The notes under the pieces were generated by a model, which was not told the origin of the DNA, made no database searches, and saw nothing but the letters and a program-made list of their open reading frames with translations. This document shows positions 17,587-25,610 of a stretch of 32,811 nucleotides of DNA, piece by piece. The translations under genes were made by a program, and so were the position numbers. Source of the DNA: an uncultured Bacteroidaceae bacterium (GTDB lineage: Bacteria > Bacteroidota > Bacteroidia > Bacteroidales > Bacteroidaceae); NCBI GenBank assembly GCA_904502235.1, contig CAJGDP010000020.1, positions 1 to 32,811 on the forward strand, in the 5' to 3' direction. How positions within the stretch are numbered: position 1 is the stretch's first letter; each line of letters opens with the position of its first letter.

Positions 17587-17614
17587 AAAAAAAATAAAAA
17601 AAACAATATAGCAT

Positions 17615-18571
17615 ATGAAAAATGTACTCGTCATTGGTTCTACCGGTCAGATAGGTTCTGAACTTACAATGAAGTTGCGCAACATGATTCCCGACGGAAA
17701 CATCGTTGCCGGATACATCCCCGGTGCTGAGCCTAAAGGCATACTCCTTGAGAGCGGTCCTGCCGAAGAGGCAAACGTAAAGAATGCCCAACAGCTTGCC
17801 GACATTGTTGAGAAATACAAGATTGACACCATATATAACCTTGCGGCACTGCTTTCGGCTGTAGCCGAGTCAAAGCCCTTGCTTGCATGGGATATACAGA
17901 TGAACGGACTTATCAATATACTTGAGATTGCACGCGAGAAGAAATGCGCCGTGTTCACTCCAAGTTCTATAGGTTCGTTCGGTCCCAACACTCCACGTGA
18001 CAACACCCCACAGGACACTATACAGCGTCCCAAGACAATGTACGGTGTAACAAAGGTTGCCACCGAGTTGCTGAGTGACTATTATTTCACAAAGTATGGT
18101 GTTGACACACGTGCCGTACGTTTCCCCGGACTTATCTCTAATGTTACGCTTCCCGGTGGCGGAACAACAGACTATGCAGTAGAGATCTATTATGCGGCAG
18201 TAAAGGGCGAAGACTTTGCATGCCCCATCCAGGCAGGAACATTCATGGATATGATGTATATGCCCGACGCATTGAAAGCCGCAGTTGACATAATGAATGC
18301 CGACCCTGCACGTCTTATTCACCGCAACGCATTCAACGTGGCATCAATGAGTTTCGATCCTGAGATTATCAAGGCTTCTATACAGAAATACATCCCCGAC
18401 TTCAAGATGCACTACGAATTCGACCCTGTGCGCCAGGCTATCGCCGACTCTTGGCCAAACAAGATGGACGACTCATGCGCACGCGAAGAGTGGGATTGGA
18501 AACCAAGCTACGACCTTGATTCAATGACACAAGACATGATAAAGACTCTCCGCGAGAGATTCAATAAGTAA
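17615..18571 (+). CDS. tdh: L-threonine 3-dehydrogenase, SDR/epimerase type
   Basis: This 318-residue extended short-chain dehydrogenase has the NAD motif GSTGQIG (8-14), NLAALLSA at 75-82, TPSSIGSFGPNTP (115-127) and the catalytic Tyr-x3-Lys in YGVTK (Y143, K147). RFPGLIS and the closing SWPNKMDDSCAREEWDWKP are characteristic of the epimerase-type threonine dehydrogenases found in Bacteroidota and trypanosomatids, which differ from the zinc-type E. coli Tdh. It oxidises L-threonine to 2-amino-3-oxobutyrate with NAD+. Kbl then makes glycine and acetyl-CoA. The last codons lie in the palindrome shared with the nadA end. Confidence 0.92.
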   Translation: MKNVLVIGSTGQIGSELTMKLRNMIPDGNIVAGYIPGAEPKGILLESGPAEEANVKNAQQLADIVEKYKIDTIYNLAALLSAVAESKPLLAWDIQMNGLINILEIAREKKCAVFTPSSIGSFGPNTPRDNTPQDTIQRPKTMYGVTKVATELLSDYYFTKYGVDTRAVRFPGLISNVTLPGGGTTDYAVEIYYAAVKGEDFACPIQAGTFMDMMYMPDALKAAVDIMNADPARLIHRNAFNVASMSFDPEIIKASIQKYIPDFKMHYEFDPVRQAIADSWPNKMDDSCAREEWDWKPSYDLDSMTQDMIKTLRERFNK

Positions 18572-18609
18572 AAACGAGTGCCCATTGGCACTCGTTTTTA
18601 CTTATTGAA
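18560..18609. terminator. Bidirectional terminator: 23-bp perfect inverted repeat entering the tdh 3' end
   Basis: Bases 18560-18582 are the exact reverse complement of 18587-18609, with loop CATT. The left arm contains the last tdh codons (TTC AAT AAG) and its TAA at 18569-18571. The right arm ends 10 bases short of the nadA stop (18620-18622). The A and T runs inside the arms give a U tract in either direction. Confidence 0.85.
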
Positions 18610-18619
18610 CAATGTTCAC

Positions 18620-19606
18620 TTATTTCGATAGTTCCAACATTCTGACAATAGGCTTCTTGGCATCCTCACGCAGAGCCTCATCGAGTTCCACGGTAGGCCA
18701 TTCGTGTTTGAGAGTGTTATACAACTTCTCCAAAGTATTCAGGCGCATATATCCGCACTCGTTGCAGGCACATGGCCCTGTGGTGGGCGGAACGGGAATG
18801 AACTCCTTGTCGGGGCAACGCTTCACCATCTCGTGAAGGATACCGCTTTCGGTAGCCACAATGAACTGTTTGGCATCGCTCTTTTCGGCATAGGTAAGAA
18901 TTGCCGCTGTAGAACCTATAAAATCGGCAAGGGCAAGCACACCGCTCTTGCATTCGGGGTGAGCAAGCACCTTTGCATCGGGGTTTGCACTCTTGAGTTC
19001 AACAATCTTCTCTATAGAGAACTGCTCATGCACATGGCATCCGCCATTCCACAGGAGCATATTGCGGTGTGTAACAGCATTGAGATAACCACCGAGATTC
19101 TTGTCGGGAGCAAAGATAATCTTTTCGTCCTTTGGAAAACTGTCCACTACGGCACGCGCATTGGTTGATGTAACCACAATATCGGTGAGTGCCTTAACGG
19201 CAGCAGAGGTATTAACATATGCAACGACCTTGTGGTCGGGGTGTTCGGCCTTGAACTTTGCAAGTTCCTCTGCCGGACAACTCTCTGCAAGCGAACAACC
19301 GGCATTCAGGTCGGGAATAAGCACCTTTTTGTCGGGCGAGAGAATCTTGTTTGTCTCTGCCATAAAGTGCACACCGCACATCACAAGTATGTCGGCAGTT
19401 GTCTTTTCGGCAATCTGTGCCAAAGCAAGACTGTCGCCTACAAAATCAGCCACATCCTGTATTGAGCCGTCGGTGTAATAGTGAGCAAGCACAACAGCAT
19501 TCTTCTCTTCGCACAATCGGCGGATTTCGGCTCTGAGGTCGATGCCTTCGGGAACAGCCTCATCGATGTATCCCTTATCAATCCATTCCTGTTTTATCAT
19601 AATCAA
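18620..19606 (-). CDS. nadA: Quinolinate synthase
   Basis: This 328-residue cytoplasmic enzyme of NAD biosynthesis condenses iminoaspartate with dihydroxyacetone phosphate. Three pseudo-repeated domains are visible: VVLAHYYTDGSIQDVADFVGDS (residues 38-59), the cluster Cys in MCGVHFMAETNKI (C77), WNGGCHVHEQF (C190), and CACNECGYMRLNTL (C279-C284) near the end, which together ligate the [4Fe-4S] cluster. nadB and nadC are not in the window. The ATG at 19606 is followed two codons later by a second ATG; either could be used. A TATCTTCG element lies 24 bases upstream. Confidence 0.95.
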   Translation of the reverse strand: MIMIKQEWIDKGYIDEAVPEGIDLRAEIRRLCEEKNAVVLAHYYTDGSIQDVADFVGDSLALAQIAEKTTADILVMCGVHFMAETNKILSPDKKVLIPDLNAGCSLAESCPAEELAKFKAEHPDHKVVAYVNTSAAVKALTDIVVTSTNARAVVDSFPKDEKIIFAPDKNLGGYLNAVTHRNMLLWNGGCHVHEQFSIEKIVELKSANPDAKVLAHPECKSGVLALADFIGSTAAILTYAEKSDAKQFIVATESGILHEMVKRCPDKEFIPVPPTTGPCACNECGYMRLNTLEKLYNTLKHEWPTVELDEALREDAKKPIVRMLELSK

Positions 19607-19629
19607 ACTTAATTACATCAATACTGTGG

Positions 19630-19637
19630 CGAAGATA
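19630..19637 (-). promoter_or_regulatory. Probable -7 element for nadA
   Basis: The minus strand reads TATCTTCG, the same octamer as in the hexosaminidase promoter. No clear TTTG is found about 20 bp upstream, so the call is tentative. Confidence 0.4.
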
Positions 19638-19672
19638 ATAATAATTTTATAAAATTCGCTGATACCGCACTA

Positions 19673-19837
19673 TTATTTGCTCCACAAATTGCCCCACTCG
19701 CCACGATTCATACGCACACCGGCACCGGGTTCCTCTCCGGGTTTCGCAGGGACATCCGCCGTTGTTGATGTAGCCAGCATCTCAAGTGCTCCAATTTCAA
19801 TCCTCACAGCACAGGGCTTCTGATATTCTCTTCTCAT
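19673..19837 (-). CDS. Micro-ORF A: 54-residue peptide of the MLATS / NRGEWGNLW type
   Basis: I do not recognise a characterised function. The ORF starts MRREYQKPC, has a beta-prone segment VRIEIGALE, then MLATS at 20-24, a spacer rich in Pro, Gly and acid, and ends NRGEWGNLWSK with NRGEWGNLW at 44-52. The start at 19837 is chosen because AAGGA precedes it by 4 bases and because it aligns residue for residue with micro-ORF B (28849-29010). A longer reading to 19873 adds only low-complexity residues. No membrane helix and no classical signal peptide are seen. It is preceded by a strong hairpin with a seven-T run and followed by nadA. Conservation between the two copies at both ends, with a variable middle, suggests a real peptide family, possibly a leader plus a mature C-terminal part (inference). 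Confidence 0.72.
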   Translation of the reverse strand: MRREYQKPCAVRIEIGALEMLATSTTADVPAKPGEEPGAGVRMNRGEWGNLWSK

Positions 19838-19863
19838 TATCCTTAATTTTTTATTGAACAGAT

Positions 19864-19907
19864 AAAAAAACAATCCCGGTATAAGAGATAGACATTCTCT
19901 CGACCGG
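19864..19907 (-). terminator. Hairpin with T7 tract between the PAP2 gene and micro-ORF A (terminator or attenuator)
   Basis: On the minus strand CCGGT and ACCGG (19907-19903, 19880-19876) pair, with an inner AGAGA/TCTCT stem, followed by GATTG and seven T (19870-19864). It ends 26 bases before the micro-ORF A start. It may simply end PAP2 transcription or may attenuate the micro-ORF. A weaker AACCAA/TTGGTT hairpin lies just upstream at 19920-19939. Confidence 0.65.
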
Positions 19908-19957
19908 AACTTTTAAACAAACCAACAGAAAGATTGGTTCTCTGTCCTTAAGGATTT

Positions 19958-20503
19958 CTATAACGACATTGAGAAATATACACCACAACCGCCGTCGGGC
20001 ATCACCGTGGGCATGAGTGTTGCATCGTGTTTCTTGGCAAAAGGTGTGGTAAATAGCAAGCCACTGCCCACGCCGATGGCGGCACCGGCAAGCACATCCC
20101 AGATATCATGCTTCTGCGCATATATTCTGCCCCATGCCACATATCCGCTGACCACATAGGCAGGAACACCCCACTTCCAGCCGTAGCGTTTCATGAGGAA
20201 TGTTGCACCGGCAAACGAAAAGTTATTGTGATTGGACGGAAAAGCATCCAATCCGCTACCGTCGGGACGGCTCTTCTTGACACTGTATTTAAGGATATAT
20301 GTAACTGCTGTTGATACGGCAACCGTCTTTCCGAGTTCTGCCAAGCCTTCGTAGTCACCCCTGCATAACGACACGCCCGCACCCATTGCCACAGGCACGA
20401 ACATGGCGACATCGGTTGAAAGGTCGACAATCCTGCGGCTTTGCGCACAGGAATTGCCGACGAAAAATATTGCAACAAGGATGAATAGCAGGATTCTTTT
20501 CAT
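19958..20503 (-). CDS. PAP2 family phosphatase, exported or membrane associated
   Basis: The 181-residue protein begins with a hydrophobic leader (MKRILLFILVAIFFVGNSCAQ) that could be a signal peptide or lipid anchor. The PAP2 signature is complete in three parts: KYSVKKSRP (K-x6-R-P), PSNHNNF (PSGH-type motif with Asn in place of Gly) and GRIYAQKHDIWD (R-x5-H-x3-D). PAP2 enzymes remove phosphate from lipid phosphates such as phosphatidate or undecaprenyl diphosphate; the substrate here is not determinable. I take the ATG at 20503; the longer reading to 20509 needs a TTG start. It follows the small membrane protein gene on the same strand. Confidence 0.88.
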   Translation of the reverse strand: MKRILLFILVAIFFVGNSCAQSRRIVDLSTDVAMFVPVAMGAGVSLCRGDYEGLAELGKTVAVSTAVTYILKYSVKKSRPDGSGLDAFPSNHNNFSFAGATFLMKRYGWKWGVPAYVVSGYVAWGRIYAQKHDIWDVLAGAAIGVGSGLLFTTPFAKKHDATLMPTVMPDGGCGVYFSMSL

Positions 20504-20521
20504 AGACAAATTCTGCCGTAC

Positions 20522-20593
20522 TCATTTACGCACCTTGCGACGGATTGTAAAGAATGTAACTATCAATGTTATTATAAGCAGTATCACAAACAA
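20522..20593 (-). CDS. Possible 23-residue single-helix membrane peptide (TTG start)
   Basis: Between the small membrane protein stop and the PAP2 start, the minus strand can be read from TTG at 20593 as a hydrophobic helix of about 14 residues (FVILLIITLIVTFF) closed by TIRRKVRK. This is the shape of a small inner-membrane peptide obeying the positive-inside rule. An in-frame TAA just upstream prevents extension to an ATG. AAGGAG occurs 17 bases before the TTG, which is far for a ribosome site. It could be chance in an AT-rich gap. Confidence 0.25.
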   Translation of the reverse strand: MFVILLIITLIVTFFTIRRKVRK

Positions 20594-20607
20594 CCGGTTT
20601 TAAGTTT

Positions 20608-20919
20608 CTACTCCTTCTCGAGTGCCCACAGCATGGAAATAACAGAGAATACAAGAGCTACGGACAATACAGCTATCGCCATAACCTGTTCGGAAACATC
20701 AAGCAGAGGAACTGCCAAGACAATCAAACCCAAAATAAGAAACAGTACCACCGAAAGCGGACGCATGCGACGTGGATTGAAATTGAATTCTCTCCACCAG
20801 GTGAATTTGCCGTTCTTTATGCCAGGGCCATATTTCCTGCAATACCATGAATCGATCTTGCCGGTAGCAGTAACTGCCGCAAAAAGCAGAAATATGAATG
20901 ATACTATATAGAATTTCAT
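20608..20919 (-). CDS. Small integral membrane protein, unknown function
   Basis: I do not recognise the family. From the ATG at 20919 it has 103 residues: an N-terminal hydrophobic segment (FYIVSFIFLLFAAVTA), a basic, aromatic middle (WYCRKYGPGIKNGKFTWWREF, NPRRMRP), and two more helices (LSVVLFLILGLIVLAV and VMAIAVLSVALVFSVISMLW) ending ALEKE. The reading frame is open back to 21006, but a promoter -7 box at 20953-20960 lies inside that extension. The start is therefore 20919 (or the ATG at 20928). It is followed on the same strand by the PAP2 gene. Confidence 0.65.
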   Translation of the reverse strand: MKFYIVSFIFLLFAAVTATGKIDSWYCRKYGPGIKNGKFTWWREFNFNPRRMRPLSVVLFLILGLIVLAVPLLDVSEQVMAIAVLSVALVFSVISMLWALEKE

Positions 20920-20952
20920 AAAATGCATAAAAAAGTATGTTTCAGTTCTATG

Positions 20953-20984
20953 CAAATATATGAATAAAAAATCTCTGGAACAAT
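20953..20984 (-). promoter_or_regulatory. Promoter of the small membrane protein gene
   Basis: The minus strand shows ATTG (20984-20981), a 20-bp spacer and TATATTTG (20960-20953). The -7 box is exact and the -33 box has one mismatch. Its place fixes the start of the downstream gene at 20928 or 20919. Confidence 0.65.
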
Positions 20985-21039
20985 ACAGCCACTCAATATT
21001 TAACAATATTCAACTATTTGACCATATTTATTCCTCTTT

Positions 21040-21072
21040 TTTGGCAAGTGATATAAATTATATTTATATTCG
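21040..21072 (+). promoter_or_regulatory. Promoter of the UPF0126-to-SemiSWEET gene cluster
   Basis: TTTG (21040-21043), a 21-bp spacer and TATATTCG (21065-21072) lie 24 bases before the ATG at 21097. It is divergent from the promoter at 20953-20984. Confidence 0.6.
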
Positions 21073-21096
21073 CGTAAATTTAACTTTAACTGTAGT

Positions 21097-21753
21097 ATGA
21101 TTGACACAATTATTGACTGGTTAAGGAGCATAACATTCCTGCAGATAATAGATTTCGTAGGTACATTTGCCTTTGCCATAAGCGGTATCCGTCTGGCGTC
21201 GGCAAAGCGTTTCGACTGGTTCGGAGCATATGTGGTGGGTGCAGCCACAGCCATTGGTGGCGGTACGTTGCGCGACGTTATGCTCGATGTTCCTGTCTTT
21301 TGGATGCACGACGGCTTTTACCTGTCGTGTACAGGTTTTGCACTTTTGTGGGTTATAGTGTTCCGCAAGTTCCTGATAAACATGCATAACACATTCTTCC
21401 TGTTCGATGCCATAGGTCTTGCCCTGTTCACCGTAGTCGGTATCCAAAAGACCGTTGACTGCGGACTCCCCATCTGGGTGGGAATTGTAATGGGTACAAT
21501 AACCGGTGCCGCAGGCGGTGTCATCCGCGACGTACTTATAAACGAAGTTCCGCTGATTTTCCGCAAGGAGATATACGCAATGGCATGCGTAGTGGGCGGA
21601 ATAGCATTCGGTATATGCCACATGTTCGACATGCCCACCGTGGTTACCCACCTTTCCTGCGGAGTAGCAGTATTCATCACACGCGTGCTGGCAGTAGAAT
21701 ACCATATATGTCTGCCGACACTTAAAGCAGAAGACGAAGAAGACGAAAAATAA
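21097..21753 (+). CDS. UPF0126/TRIC family membrane protein
   Basis: The 218-residue protein has about seven hydrophobic helices in two homologous halves. The first half carries FAISGIRLASAKRFDWFGA then GGGTLRDVML. The second repeats the pattern with DAIGLALFTVVGIQK then AGGVIRDVLINEVPLIF. This duplicated layout is that of the UPF0126/prokaryotic TRIC family, trimeric cation-selective channels related to animal TRIC proteins. The acidic tail (AEDEEDEK) is unremarkable. The large GH20 gene begins 16 bp downstream, so the two are probably co-transcribed, although no functional link is obvious. Confidence 0.9.
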   Translation: MIDTIIDWLRSITFLQIIDFVGTFAFAISGIRLASAKRFDWFGAYVVGAATAIGGGTLRDVMLDVPVFWMHDGFYLSCTGFALLWVIVFRKFLINMHNTFFLFDAIGLALFTVVGIQKTVDCGLPIWVGIVMGTITGAAGGVIRDVLINEVPLIFRKEIYAMACVVGGIAFGICHMFDMPTVVTHLSCGVAVFITRVLAVEYHICLPTLKAEDEEDEK

Positions 21754-21769
21754 TTAATCATAGACAGCA

Positions 21770-24700
21770 ATGAAAAAGAGCGTATTATTACTACTTATGA
21801 TTCTCATCGGCTTGCCCATGGCAAAAGCCGACAGTAAAATCAACCTGACTCCGGTTCCTAAGCAGATGACTGTGGGCAACGGCAATCTGACACTTCCACA
21901 GGAGTTTGCCATTTCCACAAACGGCATAAGCGATGCAGCAGCCGAAGCTACCAAGTTCGCAAACCTGTTCAACAAAGTCACAGGTTACAACGTAACCGTT
22001 ACAGACAACGATGATGCATTCATAACAATGCAGGCATACAACGGTAACGAGGAATTGGGCAACGAAGGTTATACCCTTGACATAACAACCACCGGCATAG
22101 CAATCACAGCCAACAGCGCAAACGGATTCTACTATGCATTCCAGAGCATCAAGAAGATGCTTCCTGCCAACGTGATGGCAGAAGTAAAAGACGAGAGCAT
22201 TACCCAGTATTCGCTTCCCGTTGTAAGTATTGTGGATGCCCCCCGTTTTGAATGGCGTGGTTTCATGCTCGACGTGAGCCGCCACTACTTCACCACCGAC
22301 GAGATAAAGCGCATGATTGATGTAATGTCCTATTACAAGATGAACCGTTTCCACTGGCACCTCACCGATGACCAGGGTTGGCGTTTCGAAGTTAAAAAGT
22401 ATCCACGCTTGACAACAGTGGGCGCAACACGCAACAACAGCTGGAGTGTTGACCCCGAATATGGCGGTTACTACATCGACGAGCCTTACGGACCATATTT
22501 CTATACACAGGATGAGTGTCGCGATATTGTTGCATACGCGGCAGAACGCCATATTGATGTTGTCCCCGAGGTTGAGTTCCCCGGACACTCATGTGCCGTA
22601 AATGCAGCTTATCCCGAGTTCAGCTGCTGGCCCGACGGAGCGCACAGCGTGCAGGTGAACGGCGGTATCTTCAACGACGTGCTTAATGTGGCAAACCCAC
22701 ATGCAGTACAGTTCGTTAAAGACGTTATCGATGAGGTAATAGAGGTATTCCCTTATCATCAGATACACATTGGCGGTGACGAGACTCCTACTACAGCATG
22801 GCAGAACAACGACGAGTGCAAGGCACTTATGCAAAAGATGGGCTACAGCAATATCCGCGAACTCCAGTCGCACTTTGTACGCGAGATTTCGGACTATGTA
22901 ACACAGAAAGAGGGCGACAAGAAACGCACCGTTATCATGTGGAACGAGAGCCTTACCGCAAGCGGAACAAACGAAGAGCTGATTAAGGGCACAGGCGGTA
23001 TGATGATGTGTTGGGAGAGCGGACAGGTTCAGCCCTGCGCACGCAAGGCTGCCGAGTATGGCATGACATCGGTTATCACCCCTTGGGGTCCTTATTACAT
23101 CAACCGCAAGCAGAGCACCGACCCCGGTGAACCAACCGGTGCAGGTTACGGCGACGACACCGTTCAAAAGACCTATAACTACGTTCCCGTTCCAGCCGAT
23201 GTACCTGCAGAACTGCAGAAATACTACATCGGTGTTCAGGGTACATTCTGGACCGAGCATGTACAGAGCAACTACCTGCTTGAATACCTTGCCCTTCCAC
23301 GCCTCATTGCCATTGCAGAAACAGGTTGGACTCCTGCGGCAAAGAAGAATTTCAGCGACTTCCAGCAACGTATAACGAAAGATACCCTTCTGCTCAACTA
23401 CAACAACTACGAATATGGTCGCCACTATATTCTCGACAACAAGAGCGAAAGCGCGAAGGTGATGCCAAAGGCTTCCACCAACGATGAAAAGACATGGTAC
23501 CGTATTGTAACCACAGCCACCGACGTACGCGCAGGACGTTGCATCCAGCTATTACGCGAAGGCATGAACATCAGCGACAAAACAGGCACAGCACCTGCAG
23601 GTCGCCTTTGGAACAGCGAAGTTATCGAAGACGAGAACAACGAAGGCTACGACTGGCAACAATGGGCATTCATGCAGGACCCTGCCAACCCCGATCGTTG
23701 GGCTATAGTTAACAAGGCAAAACCGAACGGTTCGATTAAAGGCACTCCCACCGCCGAGAACAACACCGGACGTTGGGATTACGACGAGAACAACCGTCAT
23801 TACGACTTTATCCTTGGCGACAAAGCCTATGCACAGAACGGCAACAACTACAACTACAGTATACGCAGCCAAAAAGTATCGAATGGCAACATGTGCATGA
23901 ACTATGCAGGCCCCGGACAGAACCATTCAATCAACCTTTGGAGCGACCCGGCCGACGGCAACGGCGGTATATGGGAGTTCCGCCCCGTAGCGGCACAAAT
24001 TGCAGAGATTGAGATAGACTACCCACAGGCAGGCAAATTCTACCGCATAATAAACAACACCGAGCGTTACAAAGATTGGACAATGTACGACAACAACGAC
24101 AGCAAGGTAACAGCTGCAAAACAACAGTATGGTGCCGACGTTTGGGTACTCACCGACTGCGCCACAACCGATGCCGGACAGACATTCAAACTGAAGAACG
24201 CCACAACAGGACGCTACATAAGCAGTACCACTGCACCAATTGCGTTGGGCGACAACGGTGTTACACTTACCAACGTATACAACACCAAGAGCGGTGATTT
24301 CTGCATCAAAATTGGTGAAGACGCATTGCGCCCGACATCGGAATACGCAGCAACAAATCCAAACACCCTGAACAAGGGCGGTATCTACCCACAGGGAACC
24401 GGTTGGATTTTTGAAGAGGCTTATGTTATAAACTACATCTGCAAGGACGAGAACGGCAACCTTATCGACAACGCCGTTCAATCGGTTTCAGCCGGCAACA
24501 CAGTAACAGCCAGCGCACCAGCAATCACAAACTACCAGATTGTAAAGTACGATGACAACGAAGACGCACCGGTATTCCAGAATATCAGCGAGAACAAGAC
24601 TGTAAATGTAACATACAAGCGCGTATCGAACAGCGTAACATACCGTTGCTACACCATGGACGGCAACTATATCGCCGACAACACCACTCCATGCGCTATT

Positions 24701-25597
24701 GGCGAGAACCACACGGTAAGCTACCCCGAATTGGATTTCTTCATATTCGTAGGCGGAGATGAGGAGGAAGGCGAGAGCATCACCCCCAACGATGACACCG
24801 TTATTGAAGCATATTACGACACCGAAGGTATAATGGGTGTTGCTGCCATCGGTGAAGCTGTAACAGAACTCGAAGCCGGAGCATCGTATGTGATATACAA
24901 CGCCAAGAACGAGACCGCACGAAGCGGATTCCTTAGCGTAGGCACAGTGGGTGCAGGCATCACCACCACCAACGGCATAAGCGAGGCAAATCCATCATTC
25001 GTATGGAACTTCGAGGGCGACGGTAACAAATTTACCGTAAGGAACAACTACGGCATATATATACCGCAGTTGCTTCACGGTTCATTGGTAACAGGTAGCA
25101 ATACCGCTGAGACATTCACATTCACATATAACACAGCCAACGGCACATGGAGCATTCAGGGCACAAGCAATAACTACTATTGGAACGGAAATGCCGACAA
25201 CACCTTCACTGGTTGGGACGACGGTCATCCGTTCATTATATACAGCTACAAGCCACACCCCTATTTCACAGTATCTTACCGATGCGTTGACGAACAGGGC
25301 AATGAACTTGCCAGCGGTTCGCGCTATGTAAAGGGAGGCGACGCCTACACATTGCTTGCTCCCATAATGGAAGAGTACACCTTTGCACAGAGCAATGCCG
25401 TATATGAGGAACTTGCATACGTAAGCAAGAACATCGAGCTTACACTTACATACAAGAAGAACTCTACAGGCATAGAGAACGTATGCAAGGATGATGCTCA
25501 CACAAACGGAGCAATCCACGACCTGCAAGGACGCAGAATCACAGAACCTACAAAAGGCATATACATTAAGGACGGAAAGAAGATTTTGGTAAAATAA
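21770..25597 (+). CDS. Large secreted beta-hexosaminidase (GH20) with trefoil-like and MucBP-like modules and sorting tail
   Basis: The protein has 1275 residues with a signal peptide of about 20. GH20 N-terminal domain about 25-155, then the barrel to about 560, with HWHLTDDQGWR and the catalytic Asp-Glu in HIGGDETP (D337, E338, the same numbering as in the smaller GH20). Trefoil-like modules follow: WYRIVTTATDVRAGRCIQLL and FYRIINNTERYKDWTMY. Three MucBP-like repeats begin near 885 (YVINYICKDENGNLI), 957 (VTYRCYTMDGNYI) and 1166 (FTVSYRCVDEQGNEL); a further trefoil-like module (about 1020-1165) separates the second and third. The C-terminus (HDLQGRRI...KGIYIKDGKKILVK) is a short T9SS/Por-like tail. 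Known GH20 activity: removal of terminal GlcNAc/GalNAc. The repeats suggest attachment to mucin while digesting it (inference). Confidence 0.92.
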   Translation: MKKSVLLLLMILIGLPMAKADSKINLTPVPKQMTVGNGNLTLPQEFAISTNGISDAAAEATKFANLFNKVTGYNVTVTDNDDAFITMQAYNGNEELGNEGYTLDITTTGIAITANSANGFYYAFQSIKKMLPANVMAEVKDESITQYSLPVVSIVDAPRFEWRGFMLDVSRHYFTTDEIKRMIDVMSYYKMNRFHWHLTDDQGWRFEVKKYPRLTTVGATRNNSWSVDPEYGGYYIDEPYGPYFYTQDECRDIVAYAAERHIDVVPEVEFPGHSCAVNAAYPEFSCWPDGAHSVQVNGGIFNDVLNVANPHAVQFVKDVIDEVIEVFPYHQIHIGGDETPTTAWQNNDECKALMQKMGYSNIRELQSHFVREISDYVTQKEGDKKRTVIMWNESLTASGTNEELIKGTGGMMMCWESGQVQPCARKAAEYGMTSVITPWGPYYINRKQSTDPGEPTGAGYGDDTVQKTYNYVPVPADVPAELQKYYIGVQGTFWTEHVQSNYLLEYLALPRLIAIAETGWTPAAKKNFSDFQQRITKDTLLLNYNNYEYGRHYILDNKSESAKVMPKASTNDEKTWYRIVTTATDVRAGRCIQLLREGMNISDKTGTAPAGRLWNSEVIEDENNEGYDWQQWAFMQDPANPDRWAIVNKAKPNGSIKGTPTAENNTGRWDYDENNRHYDFILGDKAYAQNGNNYNYSIRSQKVSNGNMCMNYAGPGQNHSINLWSDPADGNGGIWEFRPVAAQIAEIEIDYPQAGKFYRIINNTERYKDWTMYDNNDSKVTAAKQQYGADVWVLTDCATTDAGQTFKLKNATTGRYISSTTAPIALGDNGVTLTNVYNTKSGDFCIKIGEDALRPTSEYAATNPNTLNKGGIYPQGTGWIFEEAYVINYICKDENGNLIDNAVQSVSAGNTVTASAPAITNYQIVKYDDNEDAPVFQNISENKTVNVTYKRVSNSVTYRCYTMDGNYIADNTTPCAIGENHTVSYPELDFFIFVGGDEEEGESITPNDDTVIEAYYDTEGIMGVAAIGEAVTELEAGASYVIYNAKNETARSGFLSVGTVGAGITTTNGISEANPSFVWNFEGDGNKFTVRNNYGIYIPQLLHGSLVTGSNTAETFTFTYNTANGTWSIQGTSNNYYWNGNADNTFTGWDDGHPFIIYSYKPHPYFTVSYRCVDEQGNELASGSRYVKGGDAYTLLAPIMEEYTFAQSNAVYEELAYVSKNIELTLTYKKNSTGIENVCKDDAHTNGAIHDLQGRRITEPTKGIYIKDGKKILVK

Positions 25598-25610
25598 CAG
25601 AACACTGCAT

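Noticed and set aside
20920..21006. N-terminal extension of the small membrane protein to 21006
   Set aside because: A consensus -7 box (20953-20960) with a spaced -33 box lies inside it, and the extra residues look random.
21791..23425. Two long minus-strand frames (265 and 278 codons) opposite the large GH20
   Set aside because: They mirror GH20 codons; the translations are Cys/Val-rich and patternless, with no promoter.
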